Positions 15,879 to 25,143 are shown, counted from the first letter of the stretch. The stretch is 64,000 bases of DNA from an uncultured Oscillospiraceae bacterium (GCA_934526065.1 CAKSZX010000009.1:18247-82246); one strand, 5' to 3'. Translations and numbers: made by a program. The notes: generated by a model not told the origin, from the sequence alone.

Positions 15879-17066
15879 ATGAATACAACAGAACTTAAAA
15901 ACCGTGCGGCGGAAATAGCTTTGGAAAACGCCAGTCTTTATGAAACAGTAAGCAGAACGGTTTATGACTTCCACGAACTGGGCAACAACGAATACAAATC
16001 AACGGCATATCTCCGTGACAAACTTGAAAAAATCGGATTTAAAGTGCAGCTTCCCTATGCGGGTATGGATACTGCCATAAGGGCAGAATACGGGGAAGGC
16101 CACCCGAAAATCGCATTTATTGCGGAATACGATGCTCTTCCCGGCTACGGCCCGGACAAAAATCAAAACGGTCACGCTTGCGGACACAACTTTATTGCGG
16201 CGAACTGCTTTGGTGCCTGCCACATTTTAAAGCAACTTAAAGACGAAACCGACTTTGCCGGCACAATAGTTTACCTTGGTGCACCTGCGGAAGAAACAAC
16301 AGGGGGCAAGGTTGACCTTGTAAAGTTCGGCGCTTTGGAAGATATTGATGCGGCTATTCAAATTCACATTGACGGCGGCGATGAAACTCATACATGGCCA
16401 CAGACCCTTGCCATTGACTCCGTTGAATTTACATTTGAAGGCGTTGCCTCCCATGCGGCAGGCGCACCGGAAAAGGGTGTAAACGCCCTTGATGCCGCAT
16501 ACCTTACATTTAACGGTATCAACGCTTTAAGACAGCATATCACCCCGGACGCCAGAATACACGGCATTATCACCGAGGGGGGCTTGGCTGCAAACATCGT
16601 GCCTAATCACGCTGTGGCACAGTTCTATGTAAGAGCCGAAAACAGAGCTTATCTTGACACCCTTACACAAAAAGTAATTAACTGTGCAAGAGGCGCAGAG
16701 CTTATGACAGGCGCAAAAATGAGCCTCAGATACTTTGAAAACTCCTTTGACAATCTTACAATCAATCAGACTTTGAAAAAGTTTATGGAGGCAAACCTTG
16801 TGCTTGCAGGCGAGGACGACAAGTATATTGTAAAGGAAAAACAACCACGGAGCGGTTCAAGCGACTTGGGCAACATTTCTCAGGTAGTTCCCACTTGCTA
16901 TGTAAGCCTTGCCGTACACAACCCGGACGGTTCTTCCTGCCACGAGGAGGCATTTTTGCCTTACTGCGGTGTAGGCGAGCTTGGCACAAAGGCCCTTCAC
17001 AAAGCTATCCTTGCACAGGCTTACACAGCCATTGATGTTTTTGCAGACCCTGATTGCCTTAAATAA
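15879..17066 (+). CDS. M20-family metallo-amidohydrolase (AbgB/ACY1L2-like)
   Basis: 395 aa, cytoplasmic. Zinc-site motifs are seen at EYDALPGYG and HACGHNFI (ligands), with APAEET and a late HEEAFLPY as the remaining catalytic and metal region. The dimerisation/lid domain is about 180-300. Such enzymes cleave N-acyl amino acids or dipeptides such as aminobenzoyl-glutamate. It sits behind a lysine-riboswitch-controlled transporter, so a lysine-containing peptide or N-acyl-lysine is a reasonable guess. A related enzyme is encoded at 47265. GAGGTG is the ribosome site. Confidence 0.9.
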   Translation: MNTTELKNRAAEIALENASLYETVSRTVYDFHELGNNEYKSTAYLRDKLEKIGFKVQLPYAGMDTAIRAEYGEGHPKIAFIAEYDALPGYGPDKNQNGHACGHNFIAANCFGACHILKQLKDETDFAGTIVYLGAPAEETTGGKVDLVKFGALEDIDAAIQIHIDGGDETHTWPQTLAIDSVEFTFEGVASHAAGAPEKGVNALDAAYLTFNGINALRQHITPDARIHGIITEGGLAANIVPNHAVAQFYVRAENRAYLDTLTQKVINCARGAELMTGAKMSLRYFENSFDNLTINQTLKKFMEANLVLAGEDDKYIVKEKQPRSGSSDLGNISQVVPTCYVSLAVHNPDGSSCHEEAFLPYCGVGELGTKALHKAILAQAYTAIDVFADPDCLK

Positions 17067-17113
17067 ATTGTAATATTTGTTATATTTTATCAAAATATAA
17101 CAAATTGTGTAAT

Positions 17114-17152
17114 AAAACAGTCCCTTGTGAGTAATACACAAGGGACTGTTTT
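17114..17152. terminator. Bidirectional terminator, 16-bp perfect stem
   Basis: AAAACAGTCCCTTGTG / CACAAGGGACTGTTTT with a 7-nt loop. It ends the riboswitch operon and also the convergent DUF1846 gene. Confidence 0.9.
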
Positions 17153-17170
17153 TATATTTAAAATATTAAA

Positions 17171-18658
17171 TTAAAAGTAAAGACTGTTTTCCGGTAAAAC
17201 ATCGTTTGATGTTGCACGAACGCCCAGTTTTTTAAGGGTTTGTGCATCACCTGAGCGAAGCATTACGGAAGAATGTAAATCCGCACCACGGAGTTTGGGC
17301 AACTGAGCAAGGGCATATTTTACCATTGGGTTTGTTGTTGATGCAACTGCCAAGGCAAGCAAAACATCGTCCAATTTAAGGGCGGAAAGTTTTGAGCCCA
17401 AAGCATTCCTCTTTAAATCAAGCAAAGGCGCAAGTACCTGTGCGGGAATAAGCAAAATTTCATCGTTTATATTTGCGTAATATTTAAGAGCGTTTATTGT
17501 TGCGGCGCTGGTGGCGCTCATAACATCGCTGGCCTTGCCGGTTATAATTTTGCCGTCTGTCAGTTCGTAGGCAACACTCTGCTTGCCTGTAAGCTGGGCT
17601 TTAAGGTTTGCAGGGGCAACACACGGACGGTCTTTTGCCGGTGTAAGTGAAAGCTGGCGCATAATGTTTTCAATGCGCTCAACTTGTGCGTGCTGCACTT
17701 TGCCCAATTTGTAATCGCAAAGAGCGGTGTAGTACCTGGCAATAATTTCTTGGCAAGCGGCATATTTGCAGGCATCGTCGTCGATTATAGCGTAACCGGC
17801 CATATTTACGCCCATATCCGTAGGGGAACGGTAGAAGTTTTCATCCCCCGTTATGCTCTTTAAAATCATCTTAACGATAGGAAAAGCCTCAATATCACGG
17901 TTGTAGTTTACGGTTGTTTCTCCGTATGCTTCCAAGTGGAAAGAGTCGATAAGGTTTACATCCCCAAGGTCTGCCGTAGCGGCCTCATAGGCTAAATTTA
18001 CAGGGTGTTTGAGAGGAAGGTTCCATATAGGAAATGTCTCAAACTTGGCGTATCCGGCAAATCTGCCTCTCTTGTGCTCATGGTAAACTTGGGACAAGCA
18101 AACCGCCAATTTTCCGCTGCCGGGGCCCGGTGCGGTAACAACAACAAGTGGTTTTGTAGTCTCTACAAATTCGTTTCTGCCATAGCCCTCATCGCTTACT
18201 ATTTTATCCACATCACTTGGGTAGTTGGGTATGGGGTAGTGTTTGTAACTTCTTATTCCCAAATTATTAAGTCTTGCTATAAAGTTGTCCGCCGCAGGCT
18301 GATGGGCGTACCTTGTCAAAACAACACCTGTTGTCTGAATGTCCATGCCCTTAAATTCGTCTATAAGACGAAGAATATCCATATCGTAGGATATGCCCAA
18401 GTCGGCTCTCACCTTTGTCTTTTCAATATCGTCGGCGGAAATACAGAATATAATTTCCGTGTCGCTGCTCAATGCTTTTAGAAGTTTTATTTTTGTGTCC
18501 GGCTCAAAACCCGGCAAAACTCTTGACGCATGGAAATCGTCAAATAACTTGCCGCCGAATTCAAGATACAGCTTGCCGTCAAATCTCTCTATTCTCTCTT
18601 TAATTCTCCGCGCTTGTTTTTCAACATAAAGCTCGTTGCTGAAACCTTGTTTATACAT
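17171..18658 (-). CDS. DUF1846 family protein
   Basis: 495 aa, full length for the family. It opens MYKQGFSNELYVEKQARRIK and keeps the family blocks LYLEFGGKLFDD, ASRVLPGFEPDTKI, VVVTAPGPGSGKLAVCLSQ (P-loop-like) and GVNMAGYAIIDDDAC. Structures known for the family suggest a nucleotide-binding cytoplasmic enzyme, but the reaction is not established. It is monocistronic, with no obvious partner. Confidence 0.9.
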   Translation of the reverse strand: MYKQGFSNELYVEKQARRIKERIERFDGKLYLEFGGKLFDDFHASRVLPGFEPDTKIKLLKALSSDTEIIFCISADDIEKTKVRADLGISYDMDILRLIDEFKGMDIQTTGVVLTRYAHQPAADNFIARLNNLGIRSYKHYPIPNYPSDVDKIVSDEGYGRNEFVETTKPLVVVTAPGPGSGKLAVCLSQVYHEHKRGRFAGYAKFETFPIWNLPLKHPVNLAYEAATADLGDVNLIDSFHLEAYGETTVNYNRDIEAFPIVKMILKSITGDENFYRSPTDMGVNMAGYAIIDDDACKYAACQEIIARYYTALCDYKLGKVQHAQVERIENIMRQLSLTPAKDRPCVAPANLKAQLTGKQSVAYELTDGKIITGKASDVMSATSAATINALKYYANINDEILLIPAQVLAPLLDLKRNALGSKLSALKLDDVLLALAVASTTNPMVKYALAQLPKLRGADLHSSVMLRSGDAQTLKKLGVRATSNDVLPENSLYF

Positions 18659-18841
18659 ACCTTTCCCCTCATTCCTTTTTACAAATAAATCTTCAAAATT
18701 ATATCATTTATCCGGCTTTAAAACAATGACCGACCGTTGAGAATTTTCCCCGCAAAACCGAGCAGTATTTAGGTAAGTTATACAAAAGGGCGCAGCTGAG
18801 AAAAATTTATAAAAATATCCGCAAATTTTCAAAAAAACCTA

Positions 18842-18870
18842 TTGACAAAGTTCATAAGTGAGACTAAAAT
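18842..18870 (+). promoter_or_regulatory. Promoter of the rubredoxin gene
   Basis: TTGACA (18842-18847), a 17-base spacer and TAAAAT (18865-18870). Confidence 0.75.
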
Positions 18871-18906
18871 TCCAATGATAACATTCTTAAAAAGGAGATA
18901 TGGTAT

Positions 18907-19068
18907 ATGGCTAAATACGGTTGCATTGACTGCGGTTGGATTTATGACGAAGATTTCGGCGACGACGATTTGGGTATTGAACCCGGCACATTGTTTGAAG
19001 ATTTGCCTGACGATTTTGCATGCCCTATGTGCGGTTGTTCGGCGGAAGACTTTGAGATTGTTGATTGA
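18907..19068 (+). CDS. Rubredoxin
   Basis: 53 aa. Two Cys pairs that hold one iron are visible: CIDCGWIYDED near the N-terminus and CPMCGCSAEDF near the C-terminus, with the acidic middle (FEDLPDDFACP) typical of rubredoxins. It is a soluble one-electron carrier, often supplying peroxide or oxygen reductases in anaerobes. The start is the ATG at 18907 after AAGGAGATATGGT. It is monocistronic between its own promoter and terminator. A longer overlapping frame (18842-19084) is only a shadow of it. Confidence 0.93.
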   Translation: MAKYGCIDCGWIYDEDFGDDDLGIEPGTLFEDLPDDFACPMCGCSAEDFEIVD

Positions 19069-19086
19069 TTACATCATAAAATAACG

Positions 19087-19110
19087 GCAGGGCATAAGTC
19101 CTGCTTTTTT
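19087..19110 (+). terminator. Terminator of the rubredoxin gene
   Basis: GCAGGG / TCCTGC stem with a 6-nt loop, followed by TTTTTT. Confidence 0.75.
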
Positions 19111-19132
19111 GCTAATATTTTTGAGGTGATAT

Positions 19133-20470
19133 ATGGAAAAGCCCGGTAAAAGCCGGATAAAGGCACTTGAAATGCTTAATAACGCAGGTTTTGAAGCCTA
19201 TCTTGTAGGCGGCAGCGTCCGTGATATTGTCATGGGCAAAGCCCCCGGTGACACAGATATAACCACAAACGCTTTGCCACGGCAGACGGAAAAGGTGTTC
19301 CGAAATTTTAAAGTTGTCAAAACGGGATTAAAGCACGGCACAGTTACGGTTTTTATTGATGGAGAGCCGGCAGAGATAACCACATATCGCACCGAGGGTA
19401 AGTACACCGATTTAAGGCATCCGGACAATGTGGCTTTTACCCCCAATTTAAGCCTTGATTTACGGCGCCGAGATTTTACCGTAAATGCCCTTTGTATGGA
19501 CAAAAACGGCGATATAGTCGATTTACACGGGGGTATGGCCGACATTGATAAAAGAATTATAAGATGCGTAGGTGACCCGGAGAAAAGATTTGCCGAAGAC
19601 CCATTGCGCATTTTAAGAGCTGTCAGATTTCGGTCGACTCTGGGCTTTGAAATAGAAGAAAACACCTGCACAGCCGCCGAAAACAAGGCGTATTTGATTG
19701 AAAAAATATCTCGGGAGAGAGTATATTCCGAATTTAAAAAGGCTGTTGTGGGGGCTTATTTTCCGGCTGTGTTGGAAGAATATCGGAATATTTTGGATGT
19801 GTGTCTGCCGAGGGTTCTTGCCATGAAAGGTTTTGACCAGAAAAATCAACACCATATTTATGATGTTTTGACCCACACATCAAAGGTAATTGAAAATGTA
19901 CCGCCTGTCTACCCTTTAAAGGCGGCGGCACTGTTCCACGATATAGGCAAGCCGAAAACCTTTACGGTTGACGAAAACGGCACGGGACATTTTTACGGCC
20001 ACAATAAAGTAAGTGCCCGGATGACAAATGAAATTTTAACAAAATTAAAAGCGCCGGGTGAGGAAAAAGAACTTATATCTCACTTGGTGCTGTACCATGA
20101 CACGGCTATTGAGCCCACGGAAAAGGGGGTCAGAAGGGCTTTGAACAAACACGGTGAAACTGTATTGAGAATGTTGCTGCGGCTTAAAAGACGGGATAAT
20201 TTGGGGCAAAATTATCGGGTTTACAATCACAGCCGATACTATGACGAAATAGAGCAACTTATAGACCGGCAAATTGCAAAAGAAGCCTGTTTCAGCCTCA
20301 GACAGCTTGCGGTAAACGGCAGAAACTTGCAGGAAATAGGCGTAAAGCCATCACCCTTTACAGGGGAGATTTTAAACACATTGCTCCAAAAGGTGATAGA
20401 CGGCGAATTGCCAAACGATAAGCAATCGCTTTTAGAATTTGCCAAAACAATGATAAAACAGAAAAAATAA
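19133..20470 (+). CDS. cca: CCA tRNA nucleotidyltransferase with HD domain
   Basis: 445 aa. The class II nucleotidyltransferase head has the motifs YLVGGSVRD, DTDITTNA, the RRDFTVNAL neck block and EDPLRILRAVRF. An HD domain follows (ALFHDIGKP, then the HLVLYHD region). It adds or repairs the 3' CCA of tRNAs in the cytoplasm. Both complete tRNA genes in this window already encode CCA, so here it would serve repair. The start is the ATG after TTGAGGTGATAT. Confidence 0.94.
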   Translation: MEKPGKSRIKALEMLNNAGFEAYLVGGSVRDIVMGKAPGDTDITTNALPRQTEKVFRNFKVVKTGLKHGTVTVFIDGEPAEITTYRTEGKYTDLRHPDNVAFTPNLSLDLRRRDFTVNALCMDKNGDIVDLHGGMADIDKRIIRCVGDPEKRFAEDPLRILRAVRFRSTLGFEIEENTCTAAENKAYLIEKISRERVYSEFKKAVVGAYFPAVLEEYRNILDVCLPRVLAMKGFDQKNQHHIYDVLTHTSKVIENVPPVYPLKAAALFHDIGKPKTFTVDENGTGHFYGHNKVSARMTNEILTKLKAPGEEKELISHLVLYHDTAIEPTEKGVRRALNKHGETVLRMLLRLKRRDNLGQNYRVYNHSRYYDEIEQLIDRQIAKEACFSLRQLAVNGRNLQEIGVKPSPFTGEILNTLLQKVIDGELPNDKQSLLEFAKTMIKQKK

Positions 20471-20497
20471 ACCCCCGAAAAATTTTCGGGGGGCAAA

Positions 20498-20716
20498 TTA
20501 TAAAATCCAGTCGTTGTCATTGGGGATATATTCCATTATATCGCCTACATCGCAGTTTAAAATTCGGCACAAATCGTTTATTGTGGTGGTTGTAACGGGT
20601 TTGTTTTTTCTGAGTTTATCAATAGTTGAAGAGGATATGTTATGTTTTTTGATAAGGGTGTAAGTGCTTTCACTTGATGCTTTCAGCGTTCGCCAAAAAT
20701 TATCGTAAACAATCAT
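20498..20716 (-). CDS. Small XRE-family HTH regulator (Cro/CI type)
   Basis: 72 aa, almost entirely one HTH_XRE domain (YTLIKKHNISSSTIDKLRKN, then TTTTINDLCRILNCDVGDIM), resembling the YozG/HipB-like stand-alone Cro proteins. GGAGG precedes ATG 20716. It is transcribed divergently from the 53-aa ORF at 20825. The intergenic region holds overlapping promoters and a palindrome, so it likely regulates itself and its neighbour. A CCCCCGAAAA / TTTTCGGGGG hairpin at about 20471-20492 lies beyond its stop. Confidence 0.88.
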   Translation of the reverse strand: MIVYDNFWRTLKASSESTYTLIKKHNISSSTIDKLRKNKPVTTTTINDLCRILNCDVGDIMEYIPNDNDWIL

Positions 20717-20744
20717 AAAAAACCTCCTCTAAATTATTTTTTAC

Positions 20745-20795
20745 ATAATAGAGTATGGTCTTGTTGTTGACAATAGTCGTAATAAAGACTATAAT
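20745..20795. promoter_or_regulatory. Divergent overlapping promoters with ATAGTC-N8-GACTAT operator
   Basis: Plus strand: perfect TTGACA (20767-20772), a 17-base spacer and perfect TATAAT (20790-20795). Minus strand: TTGTCA (complement of 20768-20773), a 17-base spacer and TATTAT (complement of 20745-20750). The dyad ATAGTC / GACTAT (20773-20778 and 20787-20792) fills the plus-strand spacer and is the likely site of the XRE protein. Confidence 0.7.
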
Positions 20796-20824
20796 TTTAT
20801 AAAAGTTATAAAGGCGGTGATTTT

Positions 20825-20986
20825 ACGGAAAATAAAAATACCGATAGAGAATACCTTACAAGATTGGAAAAATTAAAGGAACAATCGCCCCAAGAGCAAA
20901 AAGAGCTTTTGGAAAAAGGCGAAATTACCCGATTGCAGTACGAAGTAAACAGGCGGATTAACATCAATATACCAAAAGACAAATAA
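20825..20986 (+). CDS. Small charged protein, SHOCT-like, with apparent ACG start
   Basis: A 54-codon frame encodes a Lys/Glu-rich protein of 53 aa with a C-terminal stretch (KELLEKGEITRLQYEVNRRI) reminiscent of SHOCT oligomerisation motifs. There is no ATG, GTG or TTG in frame between the upstream stop at 20792 and the coding part. The codon correctly spaced from a near-perfect ribosome site (AAAGGCGGTGA) is ACG at 20825. A consensus promoter sits directly upstream and a terminator downstream, so the gene looks real. It may use ACG or another rare start, or carry a recent start-codon mutation. Confidence 0.55.
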   Translation, partial: TENKNTDREYLTRLEKLKEQSPQEQKELLEKGEITRLQYEVNRRININIPKDK

Positions 20987-21001
20987 ATATAAGCGTTAAA
21001 A

Positions 21002-21034
21002 AAACGAACCCTTTTTGGGGGTTCGTTTCTTTTG
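21002..21034 (+). terminator. Terminator after the 53-aa ORF
   Basis: AAACGAACCC / GGGTTCGTTT with a TTTTTGG loop, then CTTTTG. It may also serve the convergent ABC operon. Confidence 0.75.
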
Positions 21035-21042
21035 TATATAAC

Positions 21043-22965
21043 TTAATCCAGTTCAAGTTTGCCGGTGTAAAGCTGATAATATTTACCCTGCTGCCGGATA
21101 AGGTCTTCGTGGTCGCCACGCTCGATAATTCTGCCCAATTCCAAAACCATAATGGCGTTGCTGTTGCGAACGGTGGAAAGCCTGTGGGCGATAACAAATA
21201 CCGTTCTGCCGTACATAAGGGCGTCCATAGCGCTTTGAATAATGCTTTCGGTTCTTGTGTCGATACTGCTTGTGGCCTCGTCCAGAATAAGAACCGGTGG
21301 GTTTGCAACCGCCGCACGGGCGATGGACAAAAGCTGTCTTTGTCCCTGTGAAAGGCTTGCGCCGTCTGCGGTAAGCTGTGTGTCATAGCCGTCGGGCAGG
21401 TGCTTGATAAAGCTGTCTGCGTTGGCTATCATAGCCGCCGCTTTAACTTCTTCGTCTGTGGCGTTAAGGTTGCCGTAACGGATATTTTCCATGATTGTGC
21501 CTGTAAACAGGTGAGTATCCTGCAAAACAATGCCCAAAGAACGGCGCAAATCCGCTTTTTTAATATTCTTTACATCAATGCCGTCATAGGTGATAGAACC
21601 TTTTTGAACATCGTAAAAACGGTTGATAAGATTTGTAATTGTTGTCTTGCCTGCGCCGGTAGAACCTACAAAGGCAATTTTTTGACCCGGTTTTGCGTAA
21701 AGGTTAATATCGTGAAGAACAATTTTTTCATCGGTGTAGCCGAAATCAACATCGTGGAACTTAACATCGCCTTTCAGTTCAACATAGTTGATATTGCCCT
21801 TTTCGTCAGGTACACGCCATGCCCAACGGTTTGTATCTGCCTGTGTTTCAACAATGGCGCCGTCTTTAACATCTATTTTTGCAAGGGTTATGTTGCCGTC
21901 GTCAACTTCCGGTTTTTGATCAAGAATATCAAATATTCTTCCTGCGCCGGCCAAAGCCATTACAATGGTGTTAAATTGCTGTGTAACCTGGCTGATAGGC
22001 ATATTGAAACTGCGCACAAGCTGCAAGAAAGAGGCTATTGTACCTACCGTTATATTGCCCATACCGCTGATAGCCATAACACTGCCTACAATGGCGGTAA
22101 CCGAAAAGTTAAGGTGACCCAAGTTGCCGGAAATAGGCCCCATGATATTTGCAAAACCGTTGGCTTTGCGCATACTTTCGTAAAGAGTTTCGTTAAAGGC
22201 GTCAAATTCTTCTCTTGCCTTTTCTTCGTGTGTAAACACTTTAACAACCTTTTGGCCGTCCATCATTTCTTCAATGTAACCGTTTAACCGGCCAAGGTTT
22301 TTTTGCTGTTTTACAAAGTATTTGCCGGATGCGCCGCCAACCTTTTTGGACAGTGTAAGCATAAGGGCAACTATTACAAGGGCGATTATCGTAAGTTGCC
22401 AGGAGAGAATAAGCATTGAAACAAGTACCGAAACTATGGTAACTGTTGAGTTCAAAAGTTGCGGCACCGTCTGGCTGATCATCTGACGGAGGGTATCCAC
22501 ATCGTTTGTGTAACGGCTCATAAGTTCGCCGTGGGTGTGACTGTCGAAATATTTGATAGGCAATGTCTGCATGTGGGTAAACATATCGTCTCTCATGCGC
22601 TTCAATGTGCCCTGAGTGATAAACATCATAAGGTAGTTGTACAAGAAGTTTGCAAAAATACCCAATGCATAAATACCTGCCATCTTAAATAAGGCAATTT
22701 TCAAGCCGGTATAGTCCGGTGTTTCGCTCTGTAAAAGAGGAGTAATATAGCTGTCTATAAGGGTTTTAATGAAGAGCGTGCCCCTTACGCCGCATATGGC
22801 GGAAACAGCTATGCCAACAACAACAAAGAAAGCCTGAATTTTGTAGTTTTCAAATGTGAGTTTTAAAAGGCGTTTAAGATTTTTACCTGTGTTTTCATCG
22901 GCCTTTGCCCTTGGCATACCTCTGCCGCCTCTGGGGCCCGGTCCGCCTGCCATTCTGTTTGCCAT
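21043..22965 (-). CDS. ABC exporter half-transporter, catalytic subunit
   Basis: 640 aa. An N-terminal Gly/Arg-rich cytoplasmic tail is followed by six membrane helices (about 40-340) and a nucleotide-binding domain (about 395-630) with Walker A GSTGAGKTT, signature LSQGQRQLL and Walker B LILDEATSSID, with the catalytic Glu present. It pairs with the gene upstream, whose Walker B has Asp, to form a heterodimeric exporter of the YheI/YheH or BmrCD kind. The likely substrates are drugs or lipids; the exact cargo is unknown. Its ATG overlaps the previous stop by one base (TAATG). Confidence 0.92.
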   Translation of the reverse strand: MANRMAGGPGPRGGRGMPRAKADENTGKNLKRLLKLTFENYKIQAFFVVVGIAVSAICGVRGTLFIKTLIDSYITPLLQSETPDYTGLKIALFKMAGIYALGIFANFLYNYLMMFITQGTLKRMRDDMFTHMQTLPIKYFDSHTHGELMSRYTNDVDTLRQMISQTVPQLLNSTVTIVSVLVSMLILSWQLTIIALVIVALMLTLSKKVGGASGKYFVKQQKNLGRLNGYIEEMMDGQKVVKVFTHEEKAREEFDAFNETLYESMRKANGFANIMGPISGNLGHLNFSVTAIVGSVMAISGMGNITVGTIASFLQLVRSFNMPISQVTQQFNTIVMALAGAGRIFDILDQKPEVDDGNITLAKIDVKDGAIVETQADTNRWAWRVPDEKGNINYVELKGDVKFHDVDFGYTDEKIVLHDINLYAKPGQKIAFVGSTGAGKTTITNLINRFYDVQKGSITYDGIDVKNIKKADLRRSLGIVLQDTHLFTGTIMENIRYGNLNATDEEVKAAAMIANADSFIKHLPDGYDTQLTADGASLSQGQRQLLSIARAAVANPPVLILDEATSSIDTRTESIIQSAMDALMYGRTVFVIAHRLSTVRNSNAIMVLELGRIIERGDHEDLIRQQGKYYQLYTGKLELD

Positions 22966-24692
22966 TACTCTTCACTTCCTTTCATCTGAGATGTATAAAC
23001 TTCTCTGTAAATCTCACTGGATTTTATAAGTTCATCGTGAGTGCCTACATCGGCAATCTTACCGTTGTCCATTACAACAATCATATCCGCATCCTGTACC
23101 GATGAAATACGCTGTGCAATGATGATCTTTGTGGTTCCCGGAATTTCCTCTTTGAAAGCCTTTCTGATCTGTGCGTCTGTGGCTGTATCAACCGCACTTG
23201 TGGAGTCGTCCAAGATAAGCACTTTCGGTTTTTTAAGCAAGGCCCTTGCGATACAAAGACGCTGTTTTTGACCGCCGGAAACGTTTGTACCGCCCTGTTC
23301 GATGTATGTGTCATACTTATCCGGGAACTGGTTGATAAATCCGTCTGCCCGGGCAAGTTTACATACTCGCACAAGTTCTTCGTCGTCGGCGTTTTCATTG
23401 CCCCAGCGAAGGTTTTCCTTAATTGTGCCGGAGAACAAAACATTCTTCTGCAAAACAACGGAAACTTCGCCTCTCAATGTATCCAAATCGTAATCTCTTA
23501 CATCTACGCCGCCTACGGAAACGCTGCCTTCGGTTACATCATAAAGTCTTGGGATAAGGTTTACAAGGCTTGTTTTTGATGAACCGGTGCCGCCTATAAT
23601 ACCAACCGTTGCGCCGCTTGGAACAGAGAGATTTATGTTTTCAAGAACAAGTTTGTCTTTGTCCTTTGAATAGCTGAAAGAAGCATTTTTAAATTCAATG
23701 CTGCCGTCCTTAACCTCTTTAACAGGGTTTTCCTTGTTTTTAAGGTCAACTTCTTCTTCCAAAACTTCCAAAATACGGTCGCCGCTGGTCTTGGCCATGG
23801 ACATCATAACAACGGACATTGAAATCATCATAAGTGATGACAAAATCTGCATTACATAGGTGAACATACTCATAAGTTCGCCTGTTGTCATAGAATCGGA
23901 AACAATCAGGTGAGCTCCCAGCCATGAGATAGCCAGCATAACCGAGTAAACCGCCGTTGACATAAGGGGGCTTACAAGAATTGTGTTCTTTTCCGCCCGA
24001 ATTGAGTTGTTGTACAAATCGCCGGAGGCGTCCTTAAACTTTTCTGTTTCGTAATCTTCCCTTACATAGGCTTTAACTGTGCGTATGTTTGTAAGGTTTT
24101 CCTGTACAACACGGTTTACAACATCGTATTTTTTAAACATCTGTCTGAATTTCGGCATTGCTTTTGTCATAACAAAAATCAAAGCAACTGCCAAAACAGG
24201 GATTACCGCAAAGAAAATAAGTGATAATCTGGGGCTTATTTTTACCGTCATAAATGTGGCGAAAACAAGCATAATAGGCGCTCTTACCAACATTCTTATC
24301 ATCATGGTAAAGGCCATCTGCACATTGTTTACATCGGTTGTAAGCCTTGTTACAAGGCTTGAAGTTGAGAATTTGTCTATGTTTGAAAAGGACAAATCCT
24401 GCACTTTGTAAAACAGCGCCTGTCTTAAATTTTTGGCAAAGCCGGCGCCGGCTTTGGCGGCGTTTAAGCCCGAACCTACGCCGAAACAAAGTGACATGAC
24501 AGCCATTAAAATCATAATCAAGCCGATTTTGGTAACATAGCCTATATCGCCGCCGGGCAATCCTATATCTATGATTTTGGACATTTGTCTCGGAATTACA
24601 ACTTCCATTACAACTTCCATCATTACCATAATCGAGGTGAGTACAGCGGCTGTCTTATACTCTTTAACATAAGCAGAGAGCTTTTTAATCAT
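22965..24692 (-). CDS. ABC exporter half-transporter, degenerate-site subunit
   Basis: 575 aa with six membrane helices (about 15-300) and a nucleotide-binding domain with Walker A GGTGSSKTS, signature VSGGQKQRL and Walker B LILDDSTSAVD. The Asp in place of the catalytic Glu marks the degenerate site typical of heterodimeric exporters. It overlaps the MarR gene by 8 bases and its partner by 1 base, so all three are translationally coupled. Confidence 0.92.
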   Translation of the reverse strand: MIKKLSAYVKEYKTAAVLTSIMVMMEVVMEVVIPRQMSKIIDIGLPGGDIGYVTKIGLIMILMAVMSLCFGVGSGLNAAKAGAGFAKNLRQALFYKVQDLSFSNIDKFSTSSLVTRLTTDVNNVQMAFTMMIRMLVRAPIMLVFATFMTVKISPRLSLIFFAVIPVLAVALIFVMTKAMPKFRQMFKKYDVVNRVVQENLTNIRTVKAYVREDYETEKFKDASGDLYNNSIRAEKNTILVSPLMSTAVYSVMLAISWLGAHLIVSDSMTTGELMSMFTYVMQILSSLMMISMSVVMMSMAKTSGDRILEVLEEEVDLKNKENPVKEVKDGSIEFKNASFSYSKDKDKLVLENINLSVPSGATVGIIGGTGSSKTSLVNLIPRLYDVTEGSVSVGGVDVRDYDLDTLRGEVSVVLQKNVLFSGTIKENLRWGNENADDEELVRVCKLARADGFINQFPDKYDTYIEQGGTNVSGGQKQRLCIARALLKKPKVLILDDSTSAVDTATDAQIRKAFKEEIPGTTKIIIAQRISSVQDADMIVVMDNGKIADVGTHDELIKSSEIYREVYTSQMKGSEE

Positions 24693-25143
24693 TGTTTACA
24701 CCTCTTGTTTTTTTAATATTTTCTTCTATTTTTTGCAGTGTTTTCTGCAAATTTTCTATTTCGTCCGAAGTCAAACCCCGTGCAATGGCACTTTCGTACT
24801 TTTGAACGGCTTTCCAGTGCATTTTGCACACATTTTCCGCTTTTTCGGTCAAAACGATTTGCTTTAAGCGCCTGTCACTTTCAACGGACTTTCTCAGTAT
24901 ATAGCCGTTCTTTTCAAGGTTATTCAAAACGCTTGTAACGGAAGAACCCTTTATTTTGAACTCGCGTTCGATGTCTTTTTGGAAAATCATTTCGCCATGC
25001 AATGAATGTTTTTTCACAAAGCCCAACACCCTCATTTGATATCCGCTTATGTCAACACAGTCACCGCCGAAACTGGTATTTATGCCGTGTTTTATGGCGT
25101 GGGCGGTATCCAAAATCATCTTGCCGATTTCAATTTTTTCCAT
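24685..25143 (-). CDS. MarR-family transcriptional regulator
   Basis: 152 aa with a winged-helix core (EREFKIKGSSVTSVLNNLEK and GYILRKSVESDRRLKQIVLT) between dimerisation helices. MarR proteins placed at the head of a drug-exporter operon normally repress it and release on ligand binding. The first gene of the three-gene minus-strand operon, with GGAGGT ahead of ATG 25143. A perfect palindrome TCTAACAGTTAGA 30 bases upstream is the probable operator. Confidence 0.92.
   Translation of the reverse strand: MEKIEIGKMILDTAHAIKHGINTSFGGDCVDISGYQMRVLGFVKKHSLHGEMIFQKDIEREFKIKGSSVTSVLNNLEKNGYILRKSVESDRRLKQIVLTEKAENVCKMHWKAVQKYESAIARGLTSDEIENLQKTLQKIEENIKKTRGVNND

Noticed and set aside
18842..19084. 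80-aa open frame overlapping the rubredoxin gene
   Set aside because: The rubredoxin frame has the Cys motifs, a ribosome site and correct length; the longer frame starts inside the promoter.
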